DNA of 27,079 nucleotides from Candidatus Uhrbacteria bacterium (GCA_003497135.1 DNKR01000023.1:1-27079); one strand, 5' to 3'; positions 6,704-14,760 are shown, counted from the stretch's first letter. Numbers and translations: made by a program. The notes: generated by a model not told the origin, from the sequence alone.

Positions 6704-8130
6704 AATGGTTTGAATTTATTTTTGAAAAGTGAAAAAAGCGCTTTGCGATTTGTGCCGTCTATTGCCAAAAGAACAATAAAATAAACCAAAGCGCCAATGC
6801 CGGTAACCAAAAGAACATGAAGCTCTCGGATTGGCATAATTGCAAGAACCATAATTATTGAAGCCAGTACGGCTTTTGAAAAAACAGCAAGCCGCGGCCA
6901 AGCTCCGGACATTTTTACAATTACAATAAAAGCGATCAGGCCGATTAAAGATTCCGCGGCGATAGTTACCGCTGCCGCGCCGAACATGCCCCAAACCGGA
7001 ATAACTGTCAGGTACCCTCCTGTGGCAAGCGCGGCTACTGATGCATAAGCCCAGATCATTGCTCTTTGTTTTTGTACGGCAACAATCAGATGCGCGTAGA
7101 GCGTGCCAAAAAATACAACGCTGGCGGCCGGAACAAGCAAGCGGGCCACGCTGCCGGAAAGCGCGTAATTGTCTCCGGCAATAAGCGCAAAAAGCTGCAC
7201 TCCAACAACTTGAACTCCAAAAGCCAATGGTAAAGCAATCAAAGAAAAAAGATCAAAGGTCTGTTGAACTAAATATCTAAAATCGGAAATTGCCCGCTTG
7301 TGCCAATAGCTGACCAAAGTCGGAAGAGCAATGCCCATAAACATAACAGGCAATGCTGTAATAACATCAACAACTTTGTAAGCAGCGCCGTAAAATCCGA
7401 CTTCGGATTGAGATCTGAAAATAGAAAGAAAAATAATATCTCCCTTAAGATAAACTAAATTGAAAATTATTGACAATCCTATCGGCCAACTGCGCGAGGC
7501 GACTGCAAGCCAAATTTTCGGCTCTATTTTTAAAACAATCGGGGTTGAAGATCTGGCCAAAAGCAGGGTGGCAAAAAGCTGGATCATGTTTGCAATTGCA
7601 AAAGCGAATATCATCCAAAGCAGTCCGAGTTCTTGCCATGCAAAAAGAGCCACTGCCGCAAGCAACGCAACACGGCCTGTAAATTCCGCCAAGCCGGCGC
7701 GATGCATTATCAGATGTTTTTGAAAAATGCCGATTAGAACCTGGCATGTTGATGTGAAAAAAGAACTGACAGCGCCAATTACAATTGCGTAGCGAATAAG
7801 CGGACTGTAAGGAAAAAGCAAAGAAACAAACGGGGCCACAGTAAAAAAAATAAAACCTAAAATAAGCCGCAAAGATAAAATGTTGCCAACAAGACGCTTT
7901 TCATCAGCTTCCGGCTCGGAAATCATTTGCGTTAAAGTAAGGGTTAAACCAAAATCAATGATAATGCTGAAAATTGAAAGAAAAGCAAAAGCTGTTGTTA
8001 GTTGTCCAAAACCCTCCGGATTAAGATGGCGGGTCAAGATGCCAATAGAGACCAAACTCAAAAGAATGCCTGCGCCGCGGCCAAAAACCTGAAAACCAAG
8101 GTTGCGAGTTAGAACAGAGAGTGTAGCCAT
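6700..8130 (-). CDS. Polysaccharide flippase of the Wzx/MOP superfamily
   Basis: 476 aa from ATG at 8130 (MATLSVLTRNLGFQVFGRGAG); alternative ATG at 8139 and GTG at 8154. About 14 membrane helices. The N-terminus VFGRGAGILLSLVSIGILTRHLNPEGFGQLTTAFAF and the internal GFYGAAYKVVDVITALPVMF segment are typical of oligosaccharide/lipid-linked glycan flippases. The shorter start is preferred because an extended -10 (TGTTATACT) abuts the ATG at 8139, putting the transcript start just before 8130. The stop overlaps the O-antigen ligase-like gene, so they form a two-gene surface glycan operon. Confidence 0.85.
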   Translation of the reverse strand: MATLSVLTRNLGFQVFGRGAGILLSLVSIGILTRHLNPEGFGQLTTAFAFLSIFSIIIDFGLTLTLTQMISEPEADEKRLVGNILSLRLILGFIFFTVAPFVSLLFPYSPLIRYAIVIGAVSSFFTSTCQVLIGIFQKHLIMHRAGLAEFTGRVALLAAVALFAWQELGLLWMIFAFAIANMIQLFATLLLARSSTPIVLKIEPKIWLAVASRSWPIGLSIIFNLVYLKGDIIFLSIFRSQSEVGFYGAAYKVVDVITALPVMFMGIALPTLVSYWHKRAISDFRYLVQQTFDLFSLIALPLAFGVQVVGVQLFALIAGDNYALSGSVARLLVPAASVVFFGTLYAHLIVAVQKQRAMIWAYASVAALATGGYLTVIPVWGMFGAAAVTIAAESLIGLIAFIVIVKMSGAWPRLAVFSKAVLASIIMVLAIMPIRELHVLLVTGIGALVYFIVLLAIDGTNRKALFSLFKNKFKPL

Positions 8131-8139
8131 ATTGGCCAT

Positions 8140-8148
8140 AGTATAACA
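8140..8148 (-). promoter_or_regulatory. Extended -10 promoter of the flippase gene
   Basis: TGT-TATACT on the minus strand (TATACT at 8140-8145, TG two bases further up). The -35 region is weak. It overlaps the T-run of the preceding terminator and ends nine bases before the ATG at 8130. Confidence 0.45.
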
Positions 8149-8177
8149 AAACACGGCTTCTAAAAGAAGACGTGTTT
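8149..8177 (-). terminator. Terminator behind the DUF350/excalibur operon
   Basis: AAACACG (8149-8155) pairs with CGTGTTT (8171-8177), then after one mismatch CTTC (8157-8160) pairs with GAAG (8166-8169), with a five-base loop. On the minus strand the stem is followed by TTTTG-TTA overlapping its base. It sits 28 bases after the excalibur gene stop. Confidence 0.6.
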
Positions 8178-8204
8178 ACAAAGATAAAAATTAACTTAAA
8201 CTTT

Positions 8205-8579
8205 TTACTTCGACAAGCTTTCGCAAGCTAATCCATCATTGTCTTTTCCATCTAATCCGTGAATGTCATTTCCAATTTTTTCAATACATGTATCGTGAAC
8301 TTTTTGCGCTTGAGTTTGTGATGAGAAATCAGAGCAATTATAAACATCTGCTTCACAAATTAGTTTATCGCTAGTTGTTGGCGCAGAACCCCTGGCTTGT
8401 GTCTTTGCCGCCTCTTTAGCAATTTTTACATCAGCTTCATTATTGTGACAGTGATACTCTCCAGTTTTGTTAACATTATGACAGCCGGAGGCATTTGTTC
8501 TGCCGGAATGCGCATATACGCCAAATGGCGCGCCTGCAATAATTATTGCACTGATGAAAATAATAGATAGCTTTCTCAT
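8205..8579 (-). CDS. Secreted protein with YHCH motif and C-terminal excalibur calcium-binding domain
   Basis: 124 aa from ATG at 8579 (MRKLSIIFISAIIIAGAPFG). The N-terminus is a clean signal peptide with likely cleavage after VYA. Mature protein begins with HSGRTNASGCHNVNKTGEYHCHN, a Cys/His-rich motif known next to excalibur and secreted-nuclease proteins. Residues about 80-122 are an excalibur domain: YNCSDFSSQTQAQKVHDTC, then the DGKDNDGLACE calcium loop. Excalibur domains lie outside the cell, with unclear function. An in-frame extension upstream to 8681 overlaps the DUF350 gene and encodes no sensible N-terminus, so it was not used. The start is two bases after the DUF350 stop. Confidence 0.85.
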   Translation of the reverse strand: MRKLSIIFISAIIIAGAPFGVYAHSGRTNASGCHNVNKTGEYHCHNNEADVKIAKEAAKTQARGSAPTTSDKLICEADVYNCSDFSSQTQAQKVHDTCIEKIGNDIHGLDGKDNDGLACESLSK

Positions 8580-8581
8580 AA

Positions 8582-8803
8582 TTATGACATTACAGTTAAA
8601 CCAATAACGAACGCGGTTCCGATAACTACAGCCATAAGAAAAATTCCAACAGCCATGTTTCCTTTTTTCAATTCTTCCCATTCATCAATTGGCGTAATCC
8701 AAGACAGTATTTTTAGCATAATTCCTAGCGAAACAGCCATGGAAATAGCCCCGGTAATCGCCCAGCCGAAAGTGATTAAATATTGTTTGAGGATGAAAAG
8801 CAT
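8582..8803 (-). CDS. DUF350-family small membrane protein
   Basis: 73 aa with two membrane helices (residues about 8-30 and 50-72) around a short cytoplasmic loop. The pattern TPIDEWEELKKGNMAVGIFLMAVVIGTAFVIG matches DUF350 (the N-A-V after GN is its hallmark). Family function is unknown; larger members have four helices, so this is a half-length form. It is first in a two-gene operon with the excalibur gene under a strong promoter. Confidence 0.75.
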   Translation of the reverse strand: MLFILKQYLITFGWAITGAISMAVSLGIMLKILSWITPIDEWEELKKGNMAVGIFLMAVVIGTAFVIGLTVMS

Positions 8804-8836
8804 AAATAGAAACCATTTTTAAGTATTTATATAAAA

Positions 8837-8865
8837 ATTATAGCAAATTTTGCCTTAAAAGTCAA
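8837..8865 (-). promoter_or_regulatory. Strong sigma-70 promoter of the DUF350/excalibur operon
   Basis: TTGACT (8860-8865), 17 bases, TATAAT (8837-8842) on the minus strand. The predicted transcript start is near 8830, about 27 bases before the ATG; the leader has no Shine-Dalgarno sequence. It shows that not every gene here is leaderless. Confidence 0.8.
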
Positions 8866-8917
8866 CGCCGACAATGTTGAATTTTATGCCAGCACAGCTA
8901 ATGCGCCACCTCAGAAA

Positions 8918-9616
8918 TTATTTTGCTTCTCTAATTTTAATATTGTTATTCAACATTTCGCTTTCATTATCGCTCCAATTCTCAAATTCAATTTCCCATT
9001 TTTTCCGAAGTGTCTTGACATTATCGCCACTGAGCAATAACTCAAACTGATATTTACCTGACTTGATAACATTTGGAATTTCGCCGTCAGCGACTGGATT
9101 GGATTGAACTATTGTATCTAATAGCAAAATTGACTTGTTTCCATTTTGAGATTTTATAAAGTGACCAAAATCACAATGTCTAAACAAATTTGCAGGAACG
9201 CGAATAGTATTTGTTCGAGGTTGGAAATGACTCCAAACCAAGCTGATTGGCAAAAAATATTTCAACACCGACAGATTATTATTCTCATCCACACGCAAAA
9301 AATTTATTGGCATAATTTCTACATTTTCACCAGCCGATCCTTTTTTGTGAATTACTTTAACCCTGACATAAATCGTTTGTCTAACAATTTCACCGTTTCG
9401 ATTTGATAATGCGATTTGGTGGCTATCCGGCGGCGTTAAATTTATTTCCATATCCAAAGTTGCTCTGTTCCAATATTTTCTTATCCTTTCTTGAAACAAA
9501 GCGACCAGCAACGCTAAAAAAGTAACGACAGCTAAACCAACGCTCACCAACAAATTAGCAGGGTCTGTTAAAACCGGTATTATCTCTGGGGCTTGTTTAA
9601 TAATCATATTATACAT
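8918..9616 (-). CDS. Single-pass membrane-anchored protein of unknown function
   Basis: 232 aa; ATG at 9607 (MIIKQAPEI) is an alternative start. One membrane helix at residues about 22-42 (LLVSVGLAVVTFLALLVALF) is followed by basic RIRKYW and a soluble domain of about 185 residues. The basic flank suggests that the domain is cytoplasmic. The domain is mostly beta-strand in character (LDMEINLTPPDSHQIAL, TIYVRVKVIHKKG, GKYQFELLLSGDN). I do not recognise the family with confidence; similar one-TM plus beta proteins turn up next to defence genes. It lies at the downstream edge of the restriction-modification region. The preceding 33 bases are AT-rich with no clear promoter. Confidence 0.7.
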   Translation of the reverse strand: MYNMIIKQAPEIIPVLTDPANLLVSVGLAVVTFLALLVALFQERIRKYWNRATLDMEINLTPPDSHQIALSNRNGEIVRQTIYVRVKVIHKKGSAGENVEIMPINFLRVDENNNLSVLKYFLPISLVWSHFQPRTNTIRVPANLFRHCDFGHFIKSQNGNKSILLLDTIVQSNPVADGEIPNVIKSGKYQFELLLSGDNVKTLRKKWEIEFENWSDNESEMLNNNIKIREAK

Positions 9617-9633
9617 ATTTATTTTTTAGTATG

Positions 9634-9664
9634 ATCATATCTTGAAGATACTAGTGGATATGAT
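9634..9664. repeat. Inverted repeat upstream of the membrane-anchored protein gene
   Basis: ATCATATC (9634-9641) and GATATGAT (9657-9664) are perfect inverted copies with a 15-base gap; TATCTTGAAGATA (9638-9650) is a second overlapping palindrome. It lies 18-48 bases before the start at 9616, so it could be an operator. No U-run is present for a terminator. Confidence 0.4.
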
Positions 9665-9693
9665 GATTTAAAGCTTTAATTTTTTCTATTTTA

Positions 9694-9961
9694 TCAGGAA
9701 GGATAAAATTCATCAAAATAAATTTTGTACACAGAGGTTTTGTGTCATGACCACCGAACATTATAAACCAAATCCTGATATTTATTTAATCCTAGCTTAA
9801 CAATTTTTGATATAATCTAACAATCTTTTATACTCTTCTTTAAAAGAATTAGGGTCTAGATGTGCAAAGATATAAAAACAGATTTCATCTAAAACATGAC
9901 AGAACGCCTTATTTTCCACAAAATAGCTATGATAATTTTCTTTACTTATATAAGGATTCAT
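9694..9961 (-). pseudogene. Possible decayed small gene, with an intact 54-codon N-terminal part
   Basis: From ATG at 9961 a 54-residue frame runs to TAA at 9797-9799 (MNPYISKENYHSYFVENKAF then CHVLDEICFYIFAHLDPNSF, ending RLLDYIKNC). Just before its stop, a neighbouring frame is open and protein-like: IVKLGLNKYQDLVYNVRWS, then an in-frame TGA, then HKTSVYKIYFDEFYPS and TGA at 9694. One frameshift and one stop would rejoin this into a protein of about 90 residues. I do not recognise it. Either the 54-residue protein is real and the rest is chance, or this is a degraded gene. No Shine-Dalgarno or promoter is evident. It occupies most of the otherwise gene-free 9617-10019 stretch. Confidence 0.35.
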
Positions 9962-10019
9962 TATTTTTTTCAATTTCCGTCTAAACAGAATTTCTTGCCA
10001 TCAAGGCAACGCCTTTAAA

Positions 10020-10328
10020 TTATTTTTTAAAATAATAACCAGCAATAACCCCTACAAACGGGCCAAGTATACCAGAATATGTCGTTAGGAAATTGAACAA
10101 ATCAATGCGAACTTCAGTAGCTACAAATGCATTATAAATTGGTGTACATGTCAAAATTATGCCTATTCCTGCCAAGAAGGAATATATTAGAGCTTTTGCA
10201 ATTCTTGACCTATCTTTAGTCTCATGTTCTTCACGATCGAAAGGATTTACAAAATCGTTGGAAGTTCTTACGACACCACCAAACACATTTTGTGCCTTTA
10301 TTTTTTGATCTTCAATCATAGTATCCAT
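10020..10328 (-). CDS. Two-TM small membrane protein at the end of the type III R-M operon
   Basis: 102 aa; ATG at 10319 (MIEDQKIKAQ) is also possible. A soluble N-terminal stretch of about 45 residues rich in charged residues (NPFDREEHETKDRSRIAK) precedes two hydrophobic helices (residues about 46-70, and 79-100, ending GVIAGYYFKK). I do not recognise the family; short soluble-plus-two-helix proteins ending in such a tail are seen as unannotated membrane proteins. The start overlaps the end of the preceding gene by 17 (or 8) bases, so it is translationally coupled to the cassette. Confidence 0.7.
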   Translation of the reverse strand: MDTMIEDQKIKAQNVFGGVVRTSNDFVNPFDREEHETKDRSRIAKALIYSFLAGIGIILTCTPIYNAFVATEVRIDLFNFLTTYSGILGPFVGVIAGYYFKK

Positions 10329-10536
10329 GAATTAACCATACACCACCTTCTTGTGTAACCGCTAAATCTTTTCCTGACCATTCGAATAAATCGACCCCAG
10401 CAAATTGAACACCTCTATTGAATTGAACACCCGGTCCAAATTCAATTCCACCAATTCGAATAAGCGCCTTTGGCTCAATTTTTCCATCAGGAAGGAAATT
10501 AAATATTTGATTGAAGTTTATTCTTAAATATTCCAT
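10312..10536 (-). CDS. Small beta-rich protein of unknown function behind res
   Basis: 74 aa from ATG at 10536 (MEYLRINFNQIFNFLPDGKI); the frame is open further upstream, but that part overlaps res. The central GGIEFGPGVQFNRGVQFAG contains a GVQF doublet and probably forms short beta-strands, followed by VDLFEWSGKDLAVTQEGGVW. I recall similar conserved small proteins with the pattern GPGVxFxxGVxFGGxD in other bacteria, without a known role. It starts two bases after the res stop and overlaps the two-TM gene downstream, so it belongs to the R-M transcript. Confidence 0.7.
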   Translation of the reverse strand: MEYLRINFNQIFNFLPDGKIEPKALIRIGGIEFGPGVQFNRGVQFAGVDLFEWSGKDLAVTQEGGVWLIHGYYD

Positions 10537-10538
10537 AA

Positions 10539-12818
10539 TTAAAGCGTTTTTAATTCGTTCAAAACTTCCTCCACATTCCAATTGTGAACCAAAAAGAAAT
10601 GGAGTTTGCCATTGCCTAGTTTTACCCATTCGTTAGCGATAAGGACTTTGTATACTGTGTCTTCATTGCTGATTCGGTCTTCGCCTTTCCATTCAAGGGC
10701 AACGATGTTGCCTTTTTTGGTGAGGGCGACAAAATCTGGGTAAAATTTGTTTTTCTGCCAGCCTAGAATATAGAAAGGGTCTTGTTTCTCACGATTCCGT
10801 ACCCAAAACTCAACATTCGGCAAGCTATCAAGGTCTAGGCGTTCAACAAAATTCAATTCCTCCTTGTTCAGCTTGTCGATTTTCTCGTAATAATTTTTGT
10901 TGAACTCTTGCGGTATTTCCTCTTTGAGAGTGATCGTTTCCGGGAAACTCTCAAATGCTTTGGTTGCAATCTTCTTTTTGGCCACAAACTCAACAAAACG
11001 CTTTTTGGCGTATGCCGCAAGCACGCTATTTATGGCTTCATTCAAACGATCAAGGAATAAGTACCGATTGACGGAAAGCTCGGCCAAAGATTTTTGCTTG
11101 AGCTGATAATCGACGGCTCTATCAATGAATTTTACTTTGTTCGGTTTATCAAGCAGAGTGAAACGGAGCTTTTTATCAAGCCATTGCACGAGTTCTTGTT
11201 TTGAAAAATTTTTGTCGCGGTAAGTGAGATTGAGTATTTGCTGTTTGCCCTTGTGCCACTTGTTGTCGTCCTCAATATCAATAATGGCGCGACCGTCATT
11301 GTCATAATGAATTTCAAAATCAAATTCGGCGTTTTGTTTGGCAAGTTCAAAATCTTCACCGATTAGTTCTTCAAAGGTCAGTTTTTCGTCTTCCAAGCTC
11401 ATCATCGGTACGGCAAAATCCTTTTTTACGGCTCGTTTCACTTCTTTCGGGTCTTCTGCTGTGTCGCCGTTTGATGAAGCACCGATCAAATCAAGCTTGC
11501 TATAGCCGTTCCTTTCGAGTCCTGAAATGATGTTGCTGGCGGCTTCGTTGAAGTTTTTGGCGGAAGCGAAAATGTAGGACCGATTTAGTGCTTCGTTTTT
11601 CTTTCGTTTGGCATACGGCATGCGAATAATGCGCCCGATAATCTGTTCAACGGCGATTTTCGCGCCGACGTTAGCAACGGAAATCAAAACATAGGCAAAG
11701 GAACAGTCCCAACCTTCAGCAAGTGCGCTAACGGTTATGATGTAGCGGATTTTGCATTTTCTGCTGAACAAATCCACGCCCTCAAGATCGTTTCGGTCGG
11801 AAGTTTTGATAGCGATTTCTTCTTCGGATATTTTGGAGGAGAGCAAATACTCTTCGATCTGCTCAACCGTCACATTGTTTTGTGTTTGGCTCTTTGGCTG
11901 GGCTTGAATTAAAGCAATCGGACGAATGTATTCGCCAGTATTCTTTTTGCCTTCTTTCTCAAGTTCAGCTCGTTTCTCAAGCCCGCGGGCGACGGCGTTT
12001 TGCCATTGAGCGGAGCTTTCAAGCACAAGCGGGATTTTCACCATTTGCTCATCTTTGAGTTCGGCAGGGGAAATATCCACCAAAATATTACTGCCGGAGC
12101 GTGGCGTGGCGGTGTACTCAATAACAAAACTTGGATTCAGGCTATTCAAAAAATCCATTGAAAGCTCGGTTTTGGTTTTGTGTCCTTCGTCAATCACCAC
12201 AAGCGGATTGCTCATGCGGACAACATTTGCGAGTGAGTTTATGATTGTGCCTTCTTCGTCTTTTTCCAGATCGTCTCGGTCATCAAGATTTTCAAAATGG
12301 CTCAAGAGTGCGCCATTTTCCTGATAGACTTTATACTTCTTTTGCAGGGTTTTTTCTTTGCGAAAAGCCTCTAAACTGGAAATGACGACACAAAGATTGT
12401 CCTGCACATCCTCTTTTCTAATTCGCAGAGCTTCTTCGTTTGAAAAAATGCGCACGCCGTTTTGAAATGCCTCGTCCAAAACTTGTCTGTGCCAATCCTT
12501 ACGATCTTTAAACTTTTTGAGCGTCTGGGTTTTGATTGCTTCGGATGGCACAAACCACATCACAATACCTCTATCCATTTTGTGCTTGAGAACGGAGCGC
12601 ATAATTTCATTGACGGCATGACATCCGACCAGGGTTTTTCCTCCGCCAGTCGGGATTTTGACGCAAATAAAAGGCACATCACCGAAAAAGTCGCCATGAT
12701 ACGGTCGGTCGGTTTCGCCCATGAAGGCATATTTTGGTCCGACAGCCTCTATGCCTCTGAGATAAGCCCTAAGCTTGTCTAACGCTGATTGTTGATATTT
12801 TTTGAGTTCCATAGTCAT
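10539..12818 (-). CDS. Type III restriction enzyme Res subunit (helicase plus nuclease)
   Basis: 759 aa. It is a superfamily 2 translocase: Q-like motif KKYQQSALDKLRAYL, Walker A PTGGGKT (residues 56-62), DEGHK motif II, TATPR motif III, ALAEGWDCSF and QIIGRIIRMP motifs V and VI. The C-terminal region carries the PD-(D/E)xK nuclease: YPDFVALTKKGNIVALEWKG (Asp, then Glu-x-Lys). In type III systems Res cuts when two Mod-recognised sites are met. At 759 residues it is shorter than EcoP-type Res. The ATG at 12812 is an alternative start. It starts five bases after the two-TM gene and is separated from mod by two small genes, which is unusual. Confidence 0.92.
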   Translation of the reverse strand: MTMELKKYQQSALDKLRAYLRGIEAVGPKYAFMGETDRPYHGDFFGDVPFICVKIPTGGGKTLVGCHAVNEIMRSVLKHKMDRGIVMWFVPSEAIKTQTLKKFKDRKDWHRQVLDEAFQNGVRIFSNEEALRIRKEDVQDNLCVVISSLEAFRKEKTLQKKYKVYQENGALLSHFENLDDRDDLEKDEEGTIINSLANVVRMSNPLVVIDEGHKTKTELSMDFLNSLNPSFVIEYTATPRSGSNILVDISPAELKDEQMVKIPLVLESSAQWQNAVARGLEKRAELEKEGKKNTGEYIRPIALIQAQPKSQTQNNVTVEQIEEYLLSSKISEEEIAIKTSDRNDLEGVDLFSRKCKIRYIITVSALAEGWDCSFAYVLISVANVGAKIAVEQIIGRIIRMPYAKRKKNEALNRSYIFASAKNFNEAASNIISGLERNGYSKLDLIGASSNGDTAEDPKEVKRAVKKDFAVPMMSLEDEKLTFEELIGEDFELAKQNAEFDFEIHYDNDGRAIIDIEDDNKWHKGKQQILNLTYRDKNFSKQELVQWLDKKLRFTLLDKPNKVKFIDRAVDYQLKQKSLAELSVNRYLFLDRLNEAINSVLAAYAKKRFVEFVAKKKIATKAFESFPETITLKEEIPQEFNKNYYEKIDKLNKEELNFVERLDLDSLPNVEFWVRNREKQDPFYILGWQKNKFYPDFVALTKKGNIVALEWKGEDRISNEDTVYKVLIANEWVKLGNGKLHFFLVHNWNVEEVLNELKTL

Positions 12819-12823
12819 GTAAG

Positions 12824-13036
12824 TTAGCCGAAAATGCTATAAAAGAATTGAAGTAGAAAGCCTAAGGCAAAAATTCCAATGCCTATTCTGAATCTGTTTA
12901 ATAAAATTGAGGCTAAGAAAACCTTTTTACCTTTAACTAATTGGTGGCCCCCTCCGGGGTTTTCTATAACAGAAAATGCGACGGTAAGTGAGCCGATAAA
13001 ATTTAACACGATTCCAATGAGATTTAAGTATTGCAT
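12824..13036 (-). CDS. Two-TM small membrane protein between mod and res
   Basis: 70 aa. Hydrophobic helices at residues about 4-24 (LNLIGIVLNFIGSLTVAFSV) and about 50-69 (GIGIFALGFLLQFFYSIFG) flank a basic loop, ENPGGGHQLVKGKKVFLASI. It resembles a family of short unannotated membrane proteins with a similar NPGG...GKKVxLAS loop. It starts four bases after the zinc-ribbon gene and ends five bases before res, so it is translated in the R-M transcript. Function unknown; the membrane location is inferred. Confidence 0.75.
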   Translation of the reverse strand: MQYLNLIGIVLNFIGSLTVAFSVIENPGGGHQLVKGKKVFLASILLNRFRIGIGIFALGFLLQFFYSIFG

Positions 13037-13040
13037 GATT

Positions 13041-13196
13041 TTATTTTAAAAGCGTTCCATAGGTTACATTCGTTGAGCCACATTGTGGACATTTTATCTC
13101 GTCTTCATTTTCAATACCGTTGGTTACCATTTGTCCAATTCTGTGATTACAGTCTTTGCATTCAAAATTCAAGATGGTGATAAATTTGTTATTCAT
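13041..13196 (-). CDS. Zinc-ribbon small protein between mod and res
   Basis: 51 aa from ATG at 13196: MNNKFITILNFECKDCNHRI, then a linker with a run of acidic residues, KCPQCGSTNVTYGTLLK. Two CxxC pairs (residues 13/16 and 36/39) form a zinc-ribbon-like metal site. It starts 13 bases after the mod stop, ends four bases before the two-TM gene, and has no overlap with another frame. The arrangement of two Cys pairs with an intervening loop is not chance. Function unknown: short zinc ribbons may bind DNA or act as a subunit of a larger protein; a link to Mod or Res is inferred from position only. Confidence 0.75.
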   Translation of the reverse strand: MNNKFITILNFECKDCNHRIGQMVTNGIENEDEIKCPQCGSTNVTYGTLLK

Positions 13197-13209
13197 ATTT
13201 CAAATTATG

Positions 13210-14760
13210 TTAGTAAACTTTAACTTCGTAAGGAATTTGCTTGAAGACAACATTGTATTTATCAAGCGTGGTTTCATCGAGCAAACACTTGTCGGCGTAA
13301 ATAATCTTTTTGCTATCGTTCTTTTTTAGTTTTTTCAAGAAAGATTTGCTCAACACATTTTCGCCTTTTTCTTTATAGATCAGATAATACTCGGTTTTCA
13401 CATACTCACCAATAAAATTTCCTGATACTTTTGCTGGATCAATGTTTGTCTGTGTTTCGGTAAAGTAAATATAGGTTGCAAATTGATCAAAATCGCATGT
13501 GTCCTCGATTTGGCCTTCTTCGTCAAAAAGTGGCTTGCTCAATTCACAATATTCAAAGCCGTCCTTGTAGTCGTATTTTTTGATTGACCTTTTTACACGT
13601 TCGGCAGTAATGTCTTTTGCAACCTTGTCTTCCATTTCCACCATGATAAACTTCCTATTGCCACCGTCTTCTTTGTTTAAATCTAAAATAGCGTGGCCAA
13701 TCGTGCCGGAGCCTGCGAAAGAATCCATAATTATGTCATTCTTACCAGATGAAATTTTAATGATTGTTTTTAACAACTTTGTCGGTTTCGGTGTGGCAAA
13801 TGGATTGTCTGAAAAGAAATTTTTTAATTCTCTTTTTGCATCATCGTTGCTACCAACTTCATCGTAAAGCCAAATTGTTTTTGGAATTATTCCACTTTTG
13901 ACATCAGATAAAAACTTTTTAATACGCGGCACATTTTTACCGTCAACACCAAACCAAATTCTGTTATCTGCCACCAACTTCTTATATCGTTCTAAGCCAA
14001 ATTGCCAACTTCTGCTCTCTGGTGGCATAAATGTTTTTCCAATTGGTGTTTTTATCGGATAAATATAAGCCTCAGAAGGTGTCTTTACCTGTATAGGCTG
14101 AGACATCCACGGTCCTCTTGGGTCATTATCAGGATTTGAATATCGAGCTTCTTGTTCAGCCGTTCTTTCTAGTAAATTGATTTTAAAATTAGAATTCTCA
14201 ATATTTTTTGCATAGCAAATTATGAAATCGTGAGTTGACGAAAAATATTTTGCGTCATTACTTTGCGAATATTTCTTTTGCCAAATAATATTAGTTACAA
14301 AATTTTCTATACCGAATATTTCGTCCATTATCATTTTTAAATGGCAGTGTTCATTATCATCGATTGAGATAAAAATTGCACCGTCATCACGAAGTAAATC
14401 ACATAAGAGTTTTAATCTTGGGTACATCATGCATAACCATTTATCATGGCGACAAAGATCTTCTGATTCATGTCCAACAACCTTTCCAAGCCATTTCTTA
14501 ATTTTGGGCGAATTTACTTTGTCATTATAAACCCAACCTTCATTTCCAGTATTGTATGGTGGATCAATATAAATGCATTTTATTTTCCCGATGTAATAAG
14601 GCATGAGTGCCTTTAAGGCCTCTAGGTTATCACCATGAATAATAAGATTTTGAGAGTTATCACCAACCGAAGCCGATTTAATTTTTTTGAGTAATCGAAA
14701 AGGAACCTCTTTGTCGTGGTTTATTACTGCGTCTTTTCCGATCCAGTTTAATGAAGGCAT
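13210..14760 (-). CDS. Type III restriction-modification methyltransferase Mod subunit
   Basis: 516 aa. It is an N6-adenine methyltransferase with the amino-MTase motif DPPYNTG at residues 66-72 and the SAM-binding motif FAGSGT around residue 345. Motif IV before motif I is the beta-class order of Mod. Residues between the two carry the target recognition domain (variable region about 180-320). Earlier segments NLIIHGDNLEALKAL and YIDPPYNTGNEGW are typical. The Mod gives sequence specificity to the pair and uses SAM. It is the first gene of the cassette after the GIY-YIG gene and is followed by four genes spaced 2-13 bases. The start is ATG at 14760 (MPSLNWIGKD). Confidence 0.93.
   Translation of the reverse strand: MPSLNWIGKDAVINHDKEVPFRLLKKIKSASVGDNSQNLIIHGDNLEALKALMPYYIGKIKCIYIDPPYNTGNEGWVYNDKVNSPKIKKWLGKVVGHESEDLCRHDKWLCMMYPRLKLLCDLLRDDGAIFISIDDNEHCHLKMIMDEIFGIENFVTNIIWQKKYSQSNDAKYFSSTHDFIICYAKNIENSNFKINLLERTAEQEARYSNPDNDPRGPWMSQPIQVKTPSEAYIYPIKTPIGKTFMPPESRSWQFGLERYKKLVADNRIWFGVDGKNVPRIKKFLSDVKSGIIPKTIWLYDEVGSNDDAKRELKNFFSDNPFATPKPTKLLKTIIKISSGKNDIIMDSFAGSGTIGHAILDLNKEDGGNRKFIMVEMEDKVAKDITAERVKRSIKKYDYKDGFEYCELSKPLFDEEGQIEDTCDFDQFATYIYFTETQTNIDPAKVSGNFIGEYVKTEYYLIYKEKGENVLSKSFLKKLKKNDSKKIIYADKCLLDETTLDKYNVVFKQIPYEVKVY

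Noticed and set aside
8580..8681. Longer N-terminus for the excalibur protein
   Set aside because: It would overlap the DUF350 gene and put a long odd peptide before a perfect signal peptide; the ATG at 8579 is far better.
9694..9961. UGA recoded as sense codon, as in Gracilibacteria/SR1
   Set aside because: TGA is the normal stop of several well-defined genes here (for example 33-35, 1610-1612, 6700-6702), so the TGA in this frame is a true stop.
9995..10009. Hairpin TTGCC/GGCAA behind the 102-aa membrane protein gene as a terminator
   Set aside because: The stem is only five pairs and no U-run follows on the minus strand.
12940..12965. GC-rich GGGGCCACC-like palindrome in the two-TM gene
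   Set aside because: The GGCCCCCTCCGGGG stretch codes for the conserved NPGGG loop and does not match the repeats elsewhere.
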